Under the pieces are notes generated by a model. The model searched no databases and had not been told where the DNA came from. It worked only from the letters and a program-made list of their open reading frames with translations. Both the position numbers and the translations under genes were made by a program. DNA of 64,000 bases from Paramoeba atlantica (lineage: Eukaryota > Discosea), in the NCBI GenBank assembly GCA_977017575.1, contig CDRNVI010000023.1, positions 248,001 through 312,000 on the forward strand. Reading direction: 5' to 3'. Shown one piece after another: positions 10,034 through 19,325 of this stretch (position 1 is the first letter of the stretch; each line of letters starts with the position of its first letter).

Positions 10034-10610
10034 TTACAAAGATACAGTTTCTGTACCTTGTTGGTACATTTTCCTTTAGTTCATCTTTTCTTTCCCCGAC
10101 AACGGGCATAGTCTTACTGTTTATATGCCCGTTGCCGGCCGGCGCTAAGGCCGAAACTGTCCCTCCTTCTCGGCGAAGTAGCGGACGTGCTTCCACCCCA
10201 TCACCCCTCCCCGGCTCACTCTTTGAGTGGGTTTTCTTCCCTCCCCGGCTTCCTTCCCTTCGCGCCCTTTCCTTCCCGGGGAGCCATGCGCCATGGTGGC
10301 CTCCCTTGAGCACCACTGGTCGTGGCTCTGCCTCGTCTTATCGCGAGGCAGCGGTCGGTTGCAGTGCGCCCCTCCGGCTGCGTAAAGAGGTGGTGAGTTG
10401 CCTGTACCACCTCTACCGACTGGGACCGAGTCGGTTGCAGTACGCCCCTCCGGCTGCGTAAAGAGAGGGCGAGTTGCCTGGACCCCCTCTACCGACAGAG
10501 TCCGAGCTAAACCCCCTTGGTGCGACATCCGTCATTACGGATTGTGCCGGTGATATCGGCTGTCGCATCAAGGGCTGTATCTCTGCGCCAACGAGCGCAT
10601 GAACATCAAA
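10034..10610. repeat. 577-bp dispersed repeat, copy B
   Basis: This is the same-strand partner of 7049-7625, sharing both boundaries, the stem-loop and the two 76-bp internal units. The two copies differ at only a few dozen sites or fewer by eye, so the family moved or duplicated recently. Confidence 0.8.
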
Positions 10611-10869
10611 TCAAAGCACATTAGGTGCTTGCTCTATCCAATATTGCGGTGGTTGTAAAACTACGGCTCTACACTCGATTATTGAAAAAAAAGTGAACAA
10701 AAACAGTGAAAATATAGAGGGGAACACAGTAATATAATAGAAGAAAAAAATATAAAAGGGGGCTCCGGTGGACCAAAACTGAAAAAAAAAATTGAAAAAA
10801 ATGGGGGGTCCAGGGGGGGGTCATGGTCGAGCAATTTTTTTCGAAAAAATTAGTTTTCGAAAAAAAACC

Positions 10870-11000
10870 GCAGAAAGGGTAGCCGGGGTCTTGGCGCGCA
10901 TTTTCCACCCCCCTACCCGGGGGTGACCGCCGCGCGTATCCGCAGGACGGGTCCGCCAAGTTCGGATTTTTTCGGAAAAAAAATTTTGAAAAAAATTTCA
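10870..11000 (-). repeat. Dispersed repeat with CCCCCGGG core, copy 1
   Basis: Read on the minus strand, this stretch matches 14510-14610 on the plus strand. Both carry AACTTGGCGGA, then GTCACCCCCGGG, then AAAATG followed by CTTGGC-like or CTGCCAAG-like sequence. The inverted pair brackets the Merlin element, so it may be the ends of an older, larger element. Confidence 0.5.
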
Positions 11001-11177
11001 ACTTGGCGAAAAAAATGACAAAAAGAATATTGGGTAATATGCAGTCAAACTGTACCCTAAATTTCATTTTTTTTTTACTTTTTTTTGTCAAAAAAATATG
11101 TGTGAATAATTATTTACTTGATAGTTTTGAGTCATTTTCACCCACTTTTAAGCTTTGTTTACGTCTTAAACCATTGA

Positions 11178-11963
11178 ATGGACTGCTCAGGGTGTAGAAC
11201 TTTTGCGTGCTTGACGCTAGTTACGTCAATTTTGCAAATAACGTCAGAGAATGTTGTTTCCTGGCTAGTAAATCACTCTTTCGGGGCTTATACACAGTGT
11301 CTTCGCTGCAAAGAGAAACCGAGAAGCGATCAATGCTTCAAAAAACTCGAAGACGGTTCGAAGTGCCGCCTAAAAATTCCGAAATTTGGCCCCTTTTTTC
11401 CTTTAAACTGTCGAATTGTTGATAAATTTCGATGTTGGCTGCTTCTAGCGCAAGGTAACCTGCCCTTGAACGCAGCTTTGCAAGCGCTCAGGTCTCTTCG
11501 TTCAGTTCTTACAGACCTAAGTGAAATTGAACGCATATTCAGCATTCCCCGTTCCCCGCACATGCTCATGAAGTACGTTATGGTGGATGAGACATACATT
11601 GGGAAACGCCTGCACCATCGCGGGAGACAAGTCCGCAAACAAAAGTTCTGGTTTATGACGGCTACAGAGGTTGATCCAAACACCGGGAAATCATTGCAAA
11701 CATACTGGGAGGCAACGGTTCGCCGAACGAGAGAGGTTTGCCACAGGTTTGTCCGATCAGTCATAGAAAATAGAAATGCCATGGTAATTACTGATGAGTG
11801 GGCTGCATATCGTGGAATCGATGTCTTTTGCCGACATTACACTATTTGCCACGCTGATGCATTCTCGCGAGAGCACTCCCCGCACGTCAACATTCATATC
11901 AACAACGCAGAGTCTGCCCATGCCAGTGTAAAGGGTTACTGCAAGCGTTTTTTTCACAAATGA
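11178..11963 (+). CDS. Merlin/ISXO2-type DDE transposase
   Basis: This 261-residue frame shows the Merlin catalytic triad: VDETYIG (first Asp), ITDEWAAY (second Asp) and NNAESAHASVKGY (Glu). The N-terminal part has a CxxC pair (LRCKEKPRSDQC) like the zinc ribbon that precedes ISXO2 domains. The enzyme would cut and paste the surrounding element. The frame stops soon after the Glu, earlier than usual. A run of seven T at about 11947-11953 followed by a readable +1 frame suggests slippage there or a small indel. Activity is therefore uncertain. Confidence 0.75.
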   Translation: MDCSGCRTFACLTLVTSILQITSENVVSWLVNHSFGAYTQCLRCKEKPRSDQCFKKLEDGSKCRLKIPKFGPFFPLNCRIVDKFRCWLLLAQGNLPLNAALQALRSLRSVLTDLSEIERIFSIPRSPHMLMKYVMVDETYIGKRLHHRGRQVRKQKFWFMTATEVDPNTGKSLQTYWEATVRRTREVCHRFVRSVIENRNAMVITDEWAAYRGIDVFCRHYTICHADAFSREHSPHVNIHINNAESAHASVKGYCKRFFHK

Positions 11964-12053
11964 GGCAGAAGTTTGGAAAGCTGTCAGGCACGAGCGCATT
12001 TTATTTGCACGGTCTTCTTCAAGGCGGAAGCTAAAAAGCGTTTTCAGAACCTT

Positions 12054-12461
12054 ATGACTGTTATGGCGAGATACTCCTCTGACAATAGCGCGGTATACGG
12101 AGATCAGTCAAATGAAGAAGATGCGGAAGTTTCCAGTGACTCTAGTGAGGAACTTCAGGAAGATTATGAAAGCCCAACCACGCGACTAGGTCGAGCGCTC
12201 ACTGAACATATAAGACTCAAACGCAGATATGGAAGGGATGAAATGGGATTCCACAAGTATATGATAAAAAGTGCCACTGACCGCCACTACACTATTTATG
12301 TTGGTCCTGGTGGTGCTCGATGCACTTGCCGTGACGGACGTCTGGGCAATCGATGTAAGCATATATATTTCATTTTGATGCGGGAACTTGGGGTGGATGA
12401 AAACCATTCAGTTCTATTAAAATCGGAATTTTCATCAGAAGACCTATCGAATTTGTTGTAG
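12054..12461 (+). CDS. SWIM zinc-finger protein encoded inside the Merlin element
   Basis: The ATG at 12054 opens a 135-residue frame; the upstream extension has no ATG. An acidic N-terminal half (SNEEDAEVSSDSSEELQED) is followed by a SWIM-type finger, CTCRDGRLGNRCKH, matching CxC...CxH. SWIM fingers bind DNA or proteins and are well known in Mutator-like transposases. One here, on the same strand and within the same inverted ends, suggests an accessory or detached C-terminal DNA-binding part of the transposase. Confidence 0.65.
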   Translation: MTVMARYSSDNSAVYGDQSNEEDAEVSSDSSEELQEDYESPTTRLGRALTEHIRLKRRYGRDEMGFHKYMIKSATDRHYTIYVGPGGARCTCRDGRLGNRCKHIYFILMRELGVDENHSVLLKSEFSSEDLSNLL

Positions 12462-12609
12462 ACGAGGCAGAAATTATCGGTAAATCGTCTTATTTATATG
12501 CAAATTTGCGTAAAAACAAAAAAGGAACACATATGCGATGGAAATATACAGTTTTTAGAAAAAACAAATTTAGGGTACATTTTGACTGCAGTTGACCCAA
12601 AATATTTTT

Positions 12610-12979
12610 CCAAAATCGTTTCCCCTATTGTATTTTGATAGTTTGGGACCTACACTAGCTTTCTCCGCAGTTGTTTTCGCAAGGTATCACTTCTTCGAAC
12701 CGTGGTGCGCCCCTCAAAATGACCCATTTTTGACTAAAAAAGGTGAAAAAGTATTTTTCGGACCTAAAGGGGCATTTTTGTGTCGAAAGAATGGTATGGT
12801 TGGAGTCGTATTCTCTACCCAATACGTTCGGTAGGCTTTCATTCATGCCTACGAGTGATTTCCCACGCGCAAATGTCGGATTTAGTGCTCTGAGAGCAAA
12901 AATACGCGAAAATCACCCCATTTTTACCCGAAATTCGGCTATTTTTGGCCATAATCTTTTCGTTTTCCAGGCTAAATTT
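12610..12979. repeat. Repeat-derived stretch related to 23390-23475
   Basis: The segment around 12745-12830 matches 23390-23475: both have CTAAAGGGG- or CAAAGGGG-like sequence followed by GGTTRGAGTCGYATTCTCT. No gene is recognised. It is probably a fragment of an unidentified dispersed repeat. Confidence 0.45.
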
Positions 12980-13092
12980 TCTTTTTTAGGCTCTTCGTTA
13001 AACGCGGTGGTGGTTTTCAACTCGGAGAGCGTAGCATGAGTGACTTCTAAGTTGAAAACAACCACCGCGTTTAACGAAGAGCCTAAAAAAGA
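12980..13092. mobile_element. Foldback element, copy 1
   Basis: Two arms of about 42 bases are near-perfect inverted repeats. The left arm starts CTTTTTTAGGCTCTTCG at 12981 and the right arm ends CGAAGAGCCTAAAAAAG at 13091, with about 27 bases between. An inverted relative lies at 14015-14134. Confidence 0.75.
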
Positions 13093-14014
13093 ATTATTAA
13101 GTTAAGCCCAATTCAATGTAGACTAAAAATAGTTAACAAACTAAAGGACCGAGCGAGGACTGGACATGCACACTGGAGTCTACTTCAAACCATTCTGCAT
13201 CGTTGCGCTCATCTTCGCTTTCAAAAGGGATAGTCTATCCCTTTTAGTTCCATCATAGAACTAAATAACTCGTGACGACGGGACCATGCTTGATCAGAAT
13301 TCTCGGTATCCGTTAAAGTTTCTTTGCTAACGCGACATTTTTTCCACGCTGCAACGGTTGCTTCAGTTTGCTTCGGCAACAACATTCATTTGTATGCTTT
13401 AGAAATCGATGCTAAAAGTTGCTCTTCCGACATTTTTGCGCCTAAGCCCTTCGCATCGCCAATCTTCTCTCCCAAGTGGCGTTTCTCCTACAGGATTTGA
13501 GCGACGTGCAAGTGCGTTGGTATCTAACTTGAGGATTCAGTCTGTTGAAAACTCCGACGTCGTAAGGCTGAAGCTAAACACTTCATAAAGAAAACACTTC
13601 AGAAAATAATCTATTTTCACAGTTATTCGAAAAAAGCTTTTTCGAAAATTACTTTTTCTCAATCCACCGCGGTGCTGGTCGATTCCCAAAGCATCAGTTT
13701 CCCCTAAGCACATCAATGTTCCTCATACTTTCAGAATGACTCTTTCGACCCATTTGATGAAAAACGGTATACAAGTTTCAAAAAGAGCTTTATTAATTAT
13801 ACAAGGAAGCATTTTCTTTATAAATCATTTTTTATAAAGGTCGAAAAATGTCCCATTTATTAAAATATATTGGCGGGGATGTACATCATATGCGTCTGTC
13901 TAAACGGGAGAAAGCAAGTCCTCACCAATTACAACGATACTGTTTCTGTAATCACAAGCTTACGTTTAGCATGCTAGTATCTCTTTAGACGTACGCTTAC
14001 ACAAGGACAATAAT
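13093..14014. other. Gene-free stretch between two foldback elements
   Basis: No open frame of useful length, RNA gene or known element is recognised. The two foldback units at its ends are inverted to each other, so the whole 12980-14134 segment could be one non-autonomous element with complex ends. Confidence 0.3.
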
Positions 14015-14134
14015 AATTCTTTTTTAGACGCTTCTTTAAACGCCGTGGTTGTTTTCAACTTAGAAGTCACTCATGCTGCGCGCTTCGCGTTCAGAACTAC
14101 CTCCGCGTTTAGCGAAGAGCCTAAAAAAGAAAAG
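14015..14134. mobile_element. Foldback element, copy 2
   Basis: The arms AATTCTTTTTTAGACGC and its partner ending GCCTAAAAAAG are more diverged than in copy 1. The central GAAGTCACTCATG is the reverse complement of CATGAGTGACTTC in copy 1, which shows the opposite orientation. Confidence 0.65.
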
Positions 14135-14149
14135 TTGGCTACTCACCCT

Positions 14150-14320
14150 CATCCCCTCCATTCACCCTTACCCATCCAACAACCCCCGCCGTCTCATCCT
14201 CGCCAACTACCCGGCCTCCCGGGCCAAATCTCTCCTACTGGGGGTCGGTCTATAAAGGGCCAAATCTCTCTTACCGAGGTCTCTTACTGGCGGGTCTCCG
14301 GTGTCTTTGGAAAGCATTCC
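14150..14320. repeat. Relative of the MITE at 35800-36102
   Basis: It shares GGGCCAAATC, TACTGGGGGTC and a second GGGCCAAATC with the reverse complement of 35830-35900. It is a partial copy, and no terminal repeats were found. Confidence 0.5.
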
Positions 14321-14509
14321 CATTGATTTCTATAATTATAATATAATTTCTTTTTGTTATAATTTATAAATATTTTATTAATATTATCATGTTTTATTAA
14401 TAAAAATCAATGAGAGGAGGAGTAGTCCTTTTAGATTGGAATACGACATGTATAAGACAATTTTGAAAAAATTGGCCGTTTTTTCATCAAGTTCTGATTT
14501 TTTTCGGTA

Positions 14510-14620
14510 AAATCTTAACTTGGCGGATTCTGTCTGCGAGTACCACGGTGGTGGGTCACCCCCGGGGAAAATGTCTGCCAAGGACTCGCGGCGGAAAACT
14601 AAAACACCTCCCAGCAACAC
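14510..14620 (+). repeat. Dispersed repeat with CCCCCGGG core, copy 2
   Basis: It matches the reverse complement of 10870-11000, with AACTTGGCGGA, GTCACCCCCGGGG and GAAAATG in the same order. The short AT-rich leader of the TMEM65 gene follows. Confidence 0.5.
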
Positions 14621-14774
14621 GTACTTTTTTACCGTTTCTTCACGCTCTTTTTATTTTCACTAGCTCTCGTCGTGGAGCACAGTAACTTTTTGCCGTCCGG
14701 TACTTTACATGTACATAGGCAGACAATTTAAATGACTTTTCAATAGATTATTTATCCACTTTCGTTCCGTTTTA

Positions 14775-16748
14775 ATGTCCAAACGATTGTCAGCCCTGTC
14801 CGATTTACGCAGTACGCTTTCGCTTAAGTGTTCATCCCCTCAATCTTTCCCATCCCGCAGCGAACACCCTTTTGCTCTCTCTCGCCCCGACGGTTCAGCT
14901 CCCCAGCTTCCCTCCCTCTCCCGGACCTCATCCCGGGCTCACTCTCCCTCTCCCACCCCTATCACCCGCGTCCTTCCATCCCTCTCCCTCCCCCATCCCT
15001 CTCCCTGCCCTCCCCCCCTCTCCCGTTCCTACACCACACGAACCCCCCTCACCCACACACCCTCTCCCCCCTTCACTCCCTCCCCTTCATCCTCTAACTC
15101 CCATCATCACACCACAAGCTCCACCCCAACCCCTTCGTCTTCGTCTTCTTTCTCTTCTACGCGTTCTTCTACGAACTCTACAACTCCACCCTCTCACCCA
15201 ACCCCGTCTTCTTCTTTTTCTTCCCGTTCTTCCACGAACACCACAAGCTCTATCCCTTCTTCTTCTTCTTCTTCACGTCCCTCTACGAACTCCACAACCC
15301 CACCCTCTCACCTAACCCCATCCTCTCCTTCTTCCTCTTCTCCACGTTCCTCTACGAACTCTGCCACCCCACCCTCTCACCCCACCCCCTCTTCTTCCTC
15401 CCCTTCTCGTTCTTTCACGAACACGGCAAGCCCTACCCCGTCGTCGTCGTCTTCTTCTTCTTCGAGTTACAAAGGTACACGCTCTTCCACGAACACGGCA
15501 AGCCCTACCCCGTCGTCTTCTTCTTCGAGTTACAACGGCACACGCTCTTCCACGAACACGGCAAGCCCTACCCCGTCGTCTTCTTCTTCTTCTTCTTCTT
15601 CGAGTTACAAGGGTACACGCTCTTCCACGAACACGGCAAGCCCTACCCCCCTAACTTCTTCGTCTCCTTCTTCATCTTCTTCATCTTCTACCACTGCCGC
15701 TTCCCCCCCCTACCCCCCCACCACCCTCAGCGACGTCATCACCTACCTCGAGACCTCCCCCCCGAACGCCGTCCGCCTGCTCCACAAGCTCACCCCCGAC
15801 ACCCGCCGGCGCCTCATCGTCGCCGGCAGCGCCCTCGAGTGGTTCGGCCCCTCCCACGTCGAGAAGGAGCTCACCAAGGCGGACCACGACCGCGACGCCC
15901 TCATCTCCCCCAAGGACTTTGACAAGTGGTTCCACTGCGCCCTCGGAAGGAAGCCAGGGGACAGTGGCAGTAGCAGTGGCAGTGGCAGTAGTGGAAGAGG
16001 GAGTGGTACTACTACGCGTGGGAGTACCAGGAGTAGTGGCACTATGACGAGTGCTGTGAGTAGTGGCACTAGGAGTGGTGGTGGTGGTGAGGGGGAGGCT
16101 ACCCCTGCGGTGCCAATGTCGGTACTGTGTACGATTGGCCTCGCGACGGCGGTTCCGTTCATTGGGTTTGGGTTCCTGGACAACAGTTTGATGCTGGTCG
16201 CGGGGGATGTGATTGACTCCACGGTGGGGCTTCACCTGCACACGAGTGTGATGGCGAGCGCGGCGATGGGGAATGTGGTGAGTGGGTGTGTGGGGATGCA
16301 GGTGCATGGGGTGGTGGACCGGCTGTGGCAGCGGATGGGGTTTGGCATGCCCCCGTTGAGCCATGCGCAGACCCAGCTGCGGGGGGTGTTCCTGGCGGGG
16401 CACGCGGGGGGGACGCTGGGGATCGCGTTGGGGCTGTCGTTGGGGATGGTGCCGCTGTTGTGGATGCCGGACCCGGAGGAGAAGAAGGCGCGGCATGTGT
16501 TTATGGAGGCCACCACGGCGGCGGTGGCGGAGGGGGAGGCGTTGAGTGTGGGGCGGTTGGTGAGGGGGCTGGAGTCGGCGGGGGTGAGGGTGAGTGCGGG
16601 GAGGGTGATGGAGGCGTACGGGAGGGTGAAACAGGGGAAGCAGGGGGGGAAAGGCGGGGTGGGGACGGGGAAGGTGGATGCGGAGATGGAGGTACAGCTC
16701 ACGGCGGCGGAGTTTGTGAGTTTATATAAGGACGTGGTGCGAGGGTGA
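14775..16748 (+). CDS. TMEM65-domain membrane protein with EF-hand
   Basis: This 657-residue protein has a long Ser/Thr/Pro region (about 20-310) built partly of tandem units with SSTNTASPTPSSSS and SYKGTR. A helical block containing one EF-hand-like loop follows (DHDRDALISPKD, about 369-380), then a Ser/Gly linker, then a TMEM65 domain at about 447-565 (VPFIGFGFLDNSLMLVAGD, MGNVVSGCVG, LGIALGLSLGMVPLLW). TMEM65 is an inner mitochondrial membrane protein tied to sodium-dependent calcium efflux. The first 40 residues are basic and Ser-rich, compatible with import. An EF-hand on the same chain would suit calcium control. Third codon positions change from C-rich to G-rich near 15950. Confidence 0.8.
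   Translation: MSKRLSALSDLRSTLSLKCSSPQSFPSRSEHPFALSRPDGSAPQLPSLSRTSSRAHSPSPTPITRVLPSLSLPHPSPCPPPLSRSYTTRTPLTHTPSPPFTPSPSSSNSHHHTTSSTPTPSSSSSFSSTRSSTNSTTPPSHPTPSSSFSSRSSTNTTSSIPSSSSSSRPSTNSTTPPSHLTPSSPSSSSPRSSTNSATPPSHPTPSSSSPSRSFTNTASPTPSSSSSSSSSYKGTRSSTNTASPTPSSSSSSYNGTRSSTNTASPTPSSSSSSSSSSYKGTRSSTNTASPTPLTSSSPSSSSSSSTTAASPPYPPTTLSDVITYLETSPPNAVRLLHKLTPDTRRRLIVAGSALEWFGPSHVEKELTKADHDRDALISPKDFDKWFHCALGRKPGDSGSSSGSGSSGRGSGTTTRGSTRSSGTMTSAVSSGTRSGGGGEGEATPAVPMSVLCTIGLATAVPFIGFGFLDNSLMLVAGDVIDSTVGLHLHTSVMASAAMGNVVSGCVGMQVHGVVDRLWQRMGFGMPPLSHAQTQLRGVFLAGHAGGTLGIALGLSLGMVPLLWMPDPEEKKARHVFMEATTAAVAEGEALSVGRLVRGLESAGVRVSAGRVMEAYGRVKQGKQGGKGGVGTGKVDAEMEVQLTAAEFVSLYKDVVRG
15410..15645 (+). repeat. 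In-gene tandem repeat coding Ser/Thr/Pro units
   Basis: Three to four units of about 60-72 bp, each holding CGTTC- or GCTCTTCCACGAACACGG-like sequence followed by TCT/TCG runs, lie inside the TMEM65 gene. Unit length varies by whole codons because the serine run changes, which keeps the frame open. Confidence 0.8.
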
Positions 16749-17303
16749 GAGGGGGAAAAGGGAGGAGGTTGAATTATCTTGGATCCTATCTTTTTTCATC
16801 TGTGCATTGCGCCTGGTCGTAACGTGGGTAAAATCATCCGAGACATAAAAGCATAGAAAAGTAGACGCATAGAAGGATATTGGTTTGTGACGTTTAGACG
16901 GGTATAATTAAAGAGAGTTGTTGCTCCACATATTCCATGTATAAGTGGATGAAATAGACGAGAAAGGTACAGAGCATATAGGACCCAATTTCGTATTTTT
17001 CGATCACTGTAGGCTAGAATAATCATAGTAAAAAAAGGATAATTAAGATTAATTTTGCCATACTAAATAATCGTGATCTTTTCGCTGAATGCATATTTGT
17101 TAGATTATTTTTCAGCATTGTTTCTTCACGGATATGACATCATCACATTGTACGCTATCCTGGATTTTTTATAGTATACGTATTCTAGTTTGAAAACTCT
17201 ACTTTTCTTGCAGTGAGGGATATAATTTTACTGTTTTTACTCATCATTGCAACGTAAAATTAGATTTGTTGCCCTATGTTTTTCTAGAAATCATTATAGA
17301 GTA
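16749..17303. other. Intergenic, AT-rich
   Basis: No gene or repeat is recognised. A TCTACTTTTCTTGCAG tract ends near 17212 and CTAGAAATCATTATAG ends near 17300; either could be a splice acceptor for the next gene. Confidence 0.4.
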
Positions 17304-18266
17304 ATGAGGGTGAAAGTTCGTTCCAAAGCCGCGGCAGATATTGTCAAGGCAGCCGTCAAAGTCAACCAAAAGAAACGGGCGGCTCGCGAACTCAAATCTA
17401 TCCTAGAAACCGATCTCACACCGCAACCCAAACCTAAAAAGAACAAAACTGTCTGTAAAACCGAAGTCTCGACAACGGGCGAACCCCTCGCCCCCTCCCT
17501 GAAAACGAACCTCGCGATCAGCCGGCATTTCAAGGCGCTGTCGTACTACACCGCCAAGGCCGATGCCCAGTGGCCCTCCCGTGCCTACGCCAAAGTGAGT
17601 GATCTAATAGCCACCCAGAAGAAGCCTGTGTCTTGTGGCAAGGAAGCCTCCACGATTCGAGGCATTGGAAAAGCCAGCGCAGCGCTTATTGATGAATTCC
17701 TTGAGCGTGGCACCACAGAATCTCTCGAACACTATGAAGAAGAGTTTGGGGAGGTCGACGCCGATACGCGTGCGTTCTGGGACAACCAAACGAGCTACTA
17801 CAAGGAGGACCTTAAGAAAACAAAACAAGAAGAAAAAGAAGCCCTCTCACGTGGTGAGGATCCTAAAAGGAATAAGAAAAAGAAAACTCAAAAACAAGGT
17901 GTCAGCGTCGCCGAGAAACGTAAAATTGCGGCCCAGCGAAAACAACTGGCCTCTGTGAATGTGAAAACACTGCAAGCTGCGTTACGCCGAAATGCACAGA
18001 AAATTACGGGCCGCAGGGACGAGTTAGTCGAACGCGTGGCTCAGGGAATTGTGCTGGGCGCACTTCCGCTGTGTCCATTGTGTGGAATGGGAAAATTACG
18101 ATTCGATTTACGCACGGGTGTCTACAGCTGTCCCGGATTTAGGGACGAGAACAATTACCACTCTTGCGCTTTCGAAAGTACGAATGTGGAGCGAACGCCA
18201 TGGAAGGAGGAGACGGAGGATGAAAATGTAGAAAAAACTGGTTTGGTGGAAGACTCCGGATGGTAG
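17304..18266 (+). CDS. DNA-repair-like protein with PolX-type HhH and PADR1 zinc domain
   Basis: This 320-residue protein starts at the ATG at 17304; the upstream open frame lacks an ATG. Residues about 70-150 match the 8-kDa helix-hairpin-helix domain of family X polymerases (FKALSYYTAKAD, SRAYAKVSDLI, IRGIGKASAALIDEFLE). A lysine-rich linker leads to a SAP-like helix pair (VKTLQAALRRN, RRDELVERVAQG) and a zinc ribbon with CPLCG, then C and C in YSCPG and HSCAF, the PADR1 arrangement known from PARP1. No polymerase palm or ADP-ribosyltransferase domain is present. Binding to broken or gapped DNA in the nucleus is the likely role. Confidence 0.7.
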   Translation: MRVKVRSKAAADIVKAAVKVNQKKRAARELKSILETDLTPQPKPKKNKTVCKTEVSTTGEPLAPSLKTNLAISRHFKALSYYTAKADAQWPSRAYAKVSDLIATQKKPVSCGKEASTIRGIGKASAALIDEFLERGTTESLEHYEEEFGEVDADTRAFWDNQTSYYKEDLKKTKQEEKEALSRGEDPKRNKKKKTQKQGVSVAEKRKIAAQRKQLASVNVKTLQAALRRNAQKITGRRDELVERVAQGIVLGALPLCPLCGMGKLRFDLRTGVYSCPGFRDENNYHSCAFESTNVERTPWKEETEDENVEKTGLVEDSGW

Positions 18267-18614
18267 CAAAGAGAGGGCAACCAACGTGTGCGTTTCGACG
18301 TGACAAGGAAAATACCCAACCTAGGGAAATATTTTTCTCTAGGCTTCGAGTGCTTTTATCCACTTTGTTCTTGCAGTTTTGTCCATGAGTAGAAGGAACG
18401 AAGACTCGAATAGTGGACTTATTTCAGTAGTCTAACATGTGCATAGGATATTTGTCCTTAACAAACACTATTCAATTTTTTGGTGTTCTGTTTTAAGTTG
18501 TTTTAATCTGAAATTTGCATCTTTTTTCTTGCAGATTACGTAAACCTCGGTTTTTTTAAACGTTTTTGTCAAAAACGTTTCGTATCTTTTAGCTTCATAC
18601 TTTCAAACGTCTAC
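18267..18614. other. Intergenic, AT-rich
   Basis: No gene is seen. A strong pyrimidine tract ending TTTTTTCTTGCAG at about 18535 precedes the LRR pseudogene and looks like a splice acceptor. Confidence 0.4.
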
Positions 18615-19325
18615 TTTGCCGACACTCCAACAACGCATACTACGCGCGCCGGTAAAGTAAGAGGTGCGAATCTACCACAAGAATATGAGCTTATGAAAAT
18701 GCTTCATAACGTAACTTACACGCACCATTCATGGTCCGTTGAAATTCCGGCATGCATGTGGTTTGGTATTCAATGCGTTAACAGACGAGTTGGTCCACCG
18801 TCGCTCGATTTACGAACTCGAAATTCCATGGAACGCTATCTTTTTCTCATCTTCTACCCTCTGTTGAGATGTTTGATGTGAGCAACAATTCCTTAGAGGG
18901 AGAAGTACCAGTGGGTGTACTATATTCCGCTCTAAAGCGGTTGAATCTCGTGGCTAACAATTTTAGCGGGAGAATCGATTTAACTAGTTTACCCGTGAGC
19001 ATGAAATATCTTCTTTTGAGTGACAATGGTTTTGAGGGAGACATTACGTTGAATGCGCTTCCTACGTTGCTTCTACAACTTGAACTCACCGCAAATACTT
19101 TTACAGGGGGTCTTGATTTGACTTTACTCCCGAATACAGGTGTCAAGACTGAATAATAACCATTTTTCTGGTGATATCAACTTAGCTCTTCATCCCCCAT
19201 CACTGACTCGTATAACACTAAGAAACAACGAAGCGCTAAGTTGTGTAGTGAAAAGATCACAACTTCCACAGGCTTTACGCCCGTTTTCCGTTGAAAACAC
19301 GAGGATTTCTTTTTTTGATGAATAG
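18615..19325 (+). pseudogene. LRR gene broken by frameshifts
   Basis: The family features run in order but in three segments: AGKVRGANLPQEYEL with a cap SWSVEIPACMWFGIQC, then repeats from about 18869 (MKYLLLSDNGFEG), then a last part from 19140 ending SVENTRISFFDE. Frame changes fall near 18800-18865 and near 19135. No ATG precedes LPQEY in frame. The third repeat block and the tail remain readable, so inactivation is fairly recent. Confidence 0.8.

Larger units (their letters stand above)
11032..12598 (+). mobile_element. Merlin (IS1016/ISXO2-type) DNA transposon
   Basis: The ends are inverted repeats beginning GGGT and sharing GCAGTCAAA and TGTACCCTAAATTT. They are bordered by an 8-bp duplication, AGAATATT at 11024-11031 and AAAATATT at 12599-12606, with one mismatch. 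An 8-9 bp duplication is what Merlin elements make. The interior carries a DDE transposase and a second frame with a SWIM zinc finger, both on the plus strand. Confidence 0.85.

Noticed and set aside
15681-16496. A 271-codon minus-strand open frame inside the TMEM65 gene
   Set aside because: It is low-complexity His/Arg/Pro sequence mirrored from GC-rich codons; the plus-strand TMEM65 domain is the real one.
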